From JBEKDJ01 sp050014415 (lineage in GTDB: Bacteria; Desulfobacterota; BSN033; UBA1163): 7,905 nucleotides of DNA. Made by a program: the position numbers and the translations under genes. The stretch spans positions 1-7,905 of the forward strand of contig JBEKDJ010000221.1 of the NCBI GenBank assembly GCA_050014415.1, written 5' to 3'. How positions within the stretch are numbered: the first letter of the stretch is position 1; each line of letters begins with the position of its first letter. The notes beneath the pieces are model-generated. The model saw only the letters and a list, made by a program, of their open reading frames with translations, made no database searches and was not told where the DNA came from. Below, in pieces: positions 5,741-7,905 of this stretch.

Positions 5741-6094
5741 ACCGCGAGAGAAAGACATGAATGAACACAAGGGCACCTAAACAGCGTACAACAACCGGCC
5801 GCATGGCTCGGTCGGGCAGCACATAAGATGATGGACATGCTGCCCAACCTCGACCCAAACCGCTTTTTGCGTCCTTCGCTGCGGCGGTTGAGCGCATTCA
5901 TGCCGCGCTCGAAAACTCGCTGGTCAATTCGGCGATTCTCCGTCCAAGCTGGGCTTTGTTACAAGTGCATGCCCATGGTGGTCGGACCAAAACAAATAGT
6001 TGAATTTATGAGTCAATTGCGAAAAAGACGGGCTATTCTTGGCCTTAGATTTGCAATTTGGGGGCCTAAATTGCCCTGATTAAGAATTCTCAGG
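5741..6094. other. Gene-poor region with several palindromes
   Basis: No ORF here has both a ribosome binding site and recognisable protein sequence; the 83-codon frame at 5828-6079 looks random. Several inverted repeats are visible: GGGCAGC/GCTGCCC (5814-5845 region), AACCGC (5858-5863) with GCGGTT (5884-5889) running into GTTGAGC (5887-5893, fits GTTRRRY), and GAGCGC/GCGCTC just after. Near the end is the second copy of the 18-nt repeat (6053-6070). The region may be decayed cassette material. Confidence 0.45.
6053..6070 (+). repeat. 18-nt repeat, copy 2 (GCAATTTGGGGGCCTAAA)
   Basis: It differs from 4783-4800 at one base. It is preceded by CCTTAGATTT, similar to the CCGTTAGAC that precedes copy 1, and lies 24 nt before the transposase remnant. 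Confidence 0.7.
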
Positions 6095-6454
6095 ATGGCC
6101 AGGGCCAACAGGCATTACATTCCAGGTTATGTGTGGCATATCACCCATCGGTGCCACAAGAGGGAATTCCTGCTGACCGGAGAGTGCCCCGCAGGCGGGG
6201 TCAAGGGGCACTAAAGAAAGACAATACCTTGCCGGGAAGTCCTGTCCCAACAAGGGCAGGGAACTTCCAATTTGTCCGGGACCAACGACGGTGGCTACAA
6301 TGGCTCTTCGAAGGAGAGTTACAAGGGGTGGGTAGAGGAATCGCTGGCGGTGCAGGACCGGGGACGCCACCCGAGATGGACAGAGAGTATTGCTGTAGGC
6401 AGTTATGCGCAGTGGCTCGCGAGTGTTGGTTTTAAATATGTCATATGTCAATAG
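6095..6454 (+). pseudogene. Degenerate REP-associated tyrosine transposase (RAYT, Y1_Tnp family)
   Basis: Three collinear fragments of one protein family are visible. From ATG 6095 the frame reads MARANRHYIPGYVWHITHRC (then HKREFLL), the typical N terminus of this RAYT group, before running into foreign sequence and a stop at 6212-6214. FVRDQRRWLQWLFE, the next family segment, is found at about 6271-6312 in another frame. ESYKGWVEESLAVQDRGRHP (then RWTESIAVGS), from the C-terminal part of the family, follows at about 6315-6404 in the original frame. The central part, with the HxH-type metal motif (TSNHIHLL in relatives) and the catalytic tyrosine, is deleted, and about 95 bp of hairpin sequence separates the first two fragments. 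The gene is certainly inactive. Family members act on REP palindromes. The family comparison is from memory of related proteins. Confidence 0.85.
6183..6268 (+). repeat. Two adjacent hairpins inserted in the RAYT pseudogene
   Basis: AGTGCCCC (6183-6190) pairs with GGGGCACT (6205-6212); an alternative inner stem CCCCGC/GCGGGG also exists. GGAAGT (6235-6240) pairs with ACTTCC (6263-6268), with additional CCTG/CAGG pairing inside. The pair occupies almost exactly the segment that interrupts the transposase reading frame (about 6176-6268), so it is either a palindromic insertion such as a REP doublet or miniature element, or residue of a rearrangement. Confidence 0.55.
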
Positions 6455-6477
6455 ATGAAATTTAGGAGGCATAACTT

Positions 6478-7197
6478 ATGAGCCTAAAAGACCAGAAAGT
6501 CGTCATTATGGGAGGAACATCGGGAATTGGTTTCGCAACAGCAAAGGCTGTTGCATCTGCTGGAGCAGTTGTGGTGGTCACCGGAAGAGATCCGGAGAAA
6601 ATAAAGCGGGCAACCTCAAAATTGCACAATACGGTTGAAGGGGCGCTTGTTGATGCAATGTCACTTGACGCTTTGAACGATTTCTACAAGAACGTGGGGA
6701 CATTTGACCATTTGGTGTTGGCGGTGAGTGGAAAAGTTGGAGGAGGACCATTCAAAAGCCTGAGTATCGATGTACTAAAGCAAGCGTTTGAAGCGAAATT
6801 TTTTGCGTATTTTATGGCCGTTCAGGCCAGTTTACAGACACTTCGGACCGGTGGTTCAATTGTGTTTGTCACTGCCTCCTCGGCCCGGACATCCTATCCG
6901 GGCACGAGCGGTCTTGCGGCTGTCAACGGTGCACTAGAAGCCATGATTCCGACGTTGGCTTTGGAATTGAAACCCACCCGTGTCAATGCGGTTTCGCCAG
7001 GTGTTATCGACACTCCGTGGTGGGATGTATGGCCCAAGGAACAACGGGAGGCTGCGTTTGCCCAGATAGCAGCAAGCACGCCGGTAGGGCGCGTTGGGCA
7101 ACCGGAAGATATTGCACAAGCGATACTGCTTCTTTTGGAAAATGGTTTTATGACCGGCACCGTCATCGAATGTGACGGGGGTATCAGAATTAAGTGA
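6478..7197 (+). CDS. SDR-family protein lacking the YxxxK catalytic pair
   Basis: The gene encodes 239 residues from ATG 6478, preceded by a consensus TTTAGGAGG Shine-Dalgarno. The cofactor motif GGTSGIG (residues 12-18) and the classical SDR C-terminal landmarks NAVSPGVIDTP (170-180) and VGQPEDIAQAILLLL (206-220) are present; length is typical. At the active site, however, the segment reads SSARTSYPGTSGLAAVNGAL: where classical SDRs have Tyr-x-x-x-Lys, this protein has Leu146-Ala-Ala-Val-Asn150. The NNAG motif is also altered to AVSG (82-85). I recall a subgroup of bacterial SDRs with the same LAAVN segment and PWWD loop, so this is probably a family property and not decay. It may bind NAD(P) without normal SDR chemistry, or use another residue such as Tyr140. 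Substrate unknown. Confidence 0.88.
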   Translation: MSLKDQKVVIMGGTSGIGFATAKAVASAGAVVVVTGRDPEKIKRATSKLHNTVEGALVDAMSLDALNDFYKNVGTFDHLVLAVSGKVGGGPFKSLSIDVLKQAFEAKFFAYFMAVQASLQTLRTGGSIVFVTASSARTSYPGTSGLAAVNGALEAMIPTLALELKPTRVNAVSPGVIDTPWWDVWPKEQREAAFAQIAASTPVGRVGQPEDIAQAILLLLENGFMTGTVIECDGGIRIK

Positions 7198-7223
7198 AGA
7201 TAGAGTTATCCGCGATCTATAGC

Positions 7224-7320
7224 GTATAAGAGCGCATATATGCTTCGCTCCCTCCGGTGGCTCGTGCCTCGCTACATTCCCCCTTTGGGGCAACGTCATA
7301 TATGCGCCACACGGTTAGCC
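7224..7320 (+). repeat. attC-like site 6 with perfect 11-bp arms
   Basis: GCGCATATATG (7232-7242) pairs perfectly with CATATATGCGC (7297-7307). The 6-nt spacer CACACG leads to GTTAGCC (7314-7320), one base from GTTRRRY. On the 5' side GTATAAG (7224-7230) stands one base before the arm, the same 1-nt gap as in site 2, but with AAG where AAC is expected. The 54-nt loop contains a CCCC/GGGG hairpin. It lies 26 nt after the SDR stop codon. Confidence 0.45.
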
Positions 7321-7361
7321 CAAATGCCCCTAAAGGGCACTTTGCTCACCTGCCAGCCGTT
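7320..7361 (+). repeat. 42-nt dispersed repeat, copy 3
   Basis: The segment is identical to copy 1 at 37 of 42 positions, with an intact TGCCC/GGGCA hairpin (7325-7339). It continues into GTTAGAG (7359-7365), one base from GTTRRRY. The AACAAACGG sequence that stands upstream of the block in site 1 and, with an insertion-free match, in site 4 is missing. The copy begins exactly where attC-like site 6 ends, suggesting two sites fused head to tail. Confidence 0.85.
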
Positions 7362-7365
7362 AGAG

Positions 7366-7574
7366 GGCCGCTTAAGTGGCCTATGCCACAGTATCTGTAT
7401 TAATCCCCTATGTCATCGCGTCTCACAGGAAAGGATGATGGTGAGGCGTGGATTCCATAGGGAAAATACGCCCTGGTGCTTTAAAAAAGGCCTATCATAA
7501 ATCAACACTCACCATATACCTCTTCTTCGTGTCAAAAATTGGCACATCTTTTGCTTTCAGTTTTCGATTTTCAT
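7366..7574. other. Intergenic region upstream of apgM
   Basis: No gene is supported here. A GTGGC/GCCAC hairpin lies at 7376-7389. A dyad GTGTCAA-AAA-TTGGCAC (7529-7545, one G-U) is followed by ATCTTTT and could be a weak terminator or an operator just upstream of the apgM promoter. A short ORF starting at 7435 (21 codons) has no support. Confidence 0.45.
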
Positions 7575-7601
7575 TTGACATTTGCAAGTTTTTGGTATAT
7601 T
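7575..7601 (+). promoter_or_regulatory. Probable sigma-70 promoter of apgM
   Basis: A perfect TTGACA (7575-7580) precedes an AT-rich -10 region: TATATT (7596-7601) with a 15-nt spacer, or TATTTA (7598-7603) with 17 nt. A transcript from near 7608 gives a leader of about 30 nt before the apgM start at 7637. Confidence 0.55.
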
Positions 7602-7636
7602 TAAGGTTTTGAGAATGGAAAGGAAAGCCCAGTAGG

Positions 7637-7905
7637 ATGAAGTATGTGGTCATTGTCGGAGATGGGATGGCCGATTACCCGGTTGAGGATCTCAAAGGAA
7701 AGACGCCATTGATGGTAGCGAAAACACCTCACATGGATTGGATGGCGAAGCATGGGGAAGTCGGACTGGTCAGGACAGTTCCTGAGGGCTTTAATCCTGG
7801 CAGTGAAATCGCCAACCTTTCGATCTTTGGGTATGATCCTGCCCGGTATTTTACTGGAAGGGGCCCGTTGGAAGCGGCCAGCCTGGGTATCAATCTGCAG
7901 CCCGG
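7637..7905 (+). CDS. apgM: Cofactor-independent phosphoglycerate mutase (ApgM type), N-terminal part
   Basis: The open frame runs from ATG 7637 to the window edge (89 codons of an expected 400 or so). AAAGGAAAG (7618-7626) supplies the ribosome binding site. The enzyme interconverts 3- and 2-phosphoglycerate in glycolysis/gluconeogenesis in the cytoplasm, using two divalent metals of the alkaline phosphatase superfamily. Visible signatures are GDGMAD at residues 8-13 (metal-binding Asp9), NPGSEIANLSIFGYDP at 53-68 with the candidate phosphorylated Ser56, and GRGPLEAAS at 74-82. These match the archaeal-type iPGM branch also found in many bacteria. The product may be annotated as a 2,3-bisphosphoglycerate-independent mutase. 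It has its own promoter and forms the right flank of the accessory region. Confidence 0.92.
   Translation, partial: MKYVVIVGDGMADYPVEDLKGKTPLMVAKTPHMDWMAKHGEVGLVRTVPEGFNPGSEIANLSIFGYDPARYFTGRGPLEAASLGINLQP

Larger units (their letters stand above)
880..7365 (+). mobile_element. Putative integron-type gene cassette array without integrase (CALIN-like)
   Basis: Accessory genes, all on the + strand, are separated by palindromic elements that carry AAC near one end and GTT near the other, with 7-11 bp inner stems and a characteristic 5-6 nt spacer before GTT (880-959, 1396-1463, 3546-3619, 4709-4782, 7224-7320, 7320-7365). Three share a 42-nt block, as sites within one chromosomal array often do. 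Genes begin shortly after an element in two cases: 979 after 959, and 1490 after 1463. No tyrosine integrase or attI is in the window. The 5741-6477 part, with a transposase remnant, does not follow the pattern well. The term CALIN (cluster of attC sites lacking an integrase) is established; its application here is an inference from hand-folded sites, several of which deviate from the RYYYAAC/GTTRRRY consensus. Confidence 0.42.

Noticed and set aside
5679..5901. Minus-strand ORFs of 66-72 codons
   Set aside because: They overlap the end of the TIM-barrel gene and the palindromes; no recognisable protein features.
5828..6079. 83-codon + strand ORF
   Set aside because: No ribosome site of note, composition looks random and it spans several palindromes and the 18-nt repeat.
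6080..6472. 130-codon minus-strand ORF opposite the RAYT remnant
   Set aside because: It is the antisense shadow of clearly homologous + strand transposase fragments.
3657..7197. A single sugar-metabolic operon of epimerase, TIM barrel and SDR
   Set aside because: Genes are separated by 250-780 nt with palindromes and a dead transposase, each with its own Shine-Dalgarno, so co-function is not supported.
880..7365. CRISPR array interpretation of the repeats
   Set aside because: Copies are kilobases apart with genes between, not separated by short uniform spacers, and no cas gene is present.
880..7365. Insertion sequence or composite transposon ends at the 42-nt repeats
   Set aside because: Copies are in direct orientation, not terminal inverted repeats, show no target duplications and enclose no intact transposase.
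7240..7500. 86-codon + strand ORF before apgM
   Set aside because: It runs through attC-like site 6 and the 42-nt repeat; no ribosome site at its start.

Overview
The window is a mid-GC bacterial segment in which every recognisable gene lies on the + strand. It is bounded by two genes that look like ordinary chromosomal metabolism: the C-terminal half of an acuC/histone-deacetylase-family gene at the left edge (ends 451) and the first 89 codons of an apgM-type phosphoglycerate mutase at the right edge (starts 7637). The taxon cannot be fixed from sequence alone. The mix of an archaeal-type ApgM, an HpnA-like epimerase and a decayed tyrosine transposase of the REP-associated (RAYT) group would fit a Gram-negative lineage such as Desulfobacterota, Nitrospirota or Methylomirabilota. 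That is an inference.

Between the two flanks lie about 6.5 kb of accessory genes with little relation to each other: a small dimeric alpha/beta-barrel-like protein (979-1401), a secreted carbohydrate-binding plus (alpha/alpha)6-barrel protein split by a one-base frameshift (1490-3435), an extended-SDR sugar epimerase/reductase (3657-4655), a xylose-isomerase-like TIM barrel (4906-5694), the wreck of a RAYT transposase (6095-6454), and an SDR that has lost its YxxxK catalytic pair (6478-7197).

The main finding is in the spacers. Most accessory genes are followed by a palindromic element with the architecture of an integron attC site: an AAC triplet, a 1-3 nt gap, a 7-11 bp stem arm, a loop, the matching arm, a 5-6 nt spacer, then GTT. 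The clearest are at 880-959 and 1396-1463. The second overlaps the stop codon of the gene before it and ends 27 nt before the next gene, as in integron gene cassettes. Three spacers share an ungapped 42-nt block (911-952, 4737-4778, 7320-7361) with 36-37 identities between copy 1 and each of the others. An 8-mer (GATAGAGT) recurs near the 5' side of four of the elements. No integrase is present. My reading is a degenerate cassette array without an integrase (CALIN-like) inserted between acuC and apgM. It is moderately supported and needs covariance-model confirmation.

Other points: a promoter-plus-terminator pair at 640-744 with no ORF looks like a small RNA gene. Two hairpins sit inside the RAYT pseudogene. 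Mutually exclusive stem-loops precede the epimerase gene. A good terminator-like hairpin at 4840-4858 is oriented for the minus strand, where no gene is seen. The metabolic genes have no demonstrated shared pathway. Four of them could act on sugars, but in a cassette array neighbours need not cooperate.
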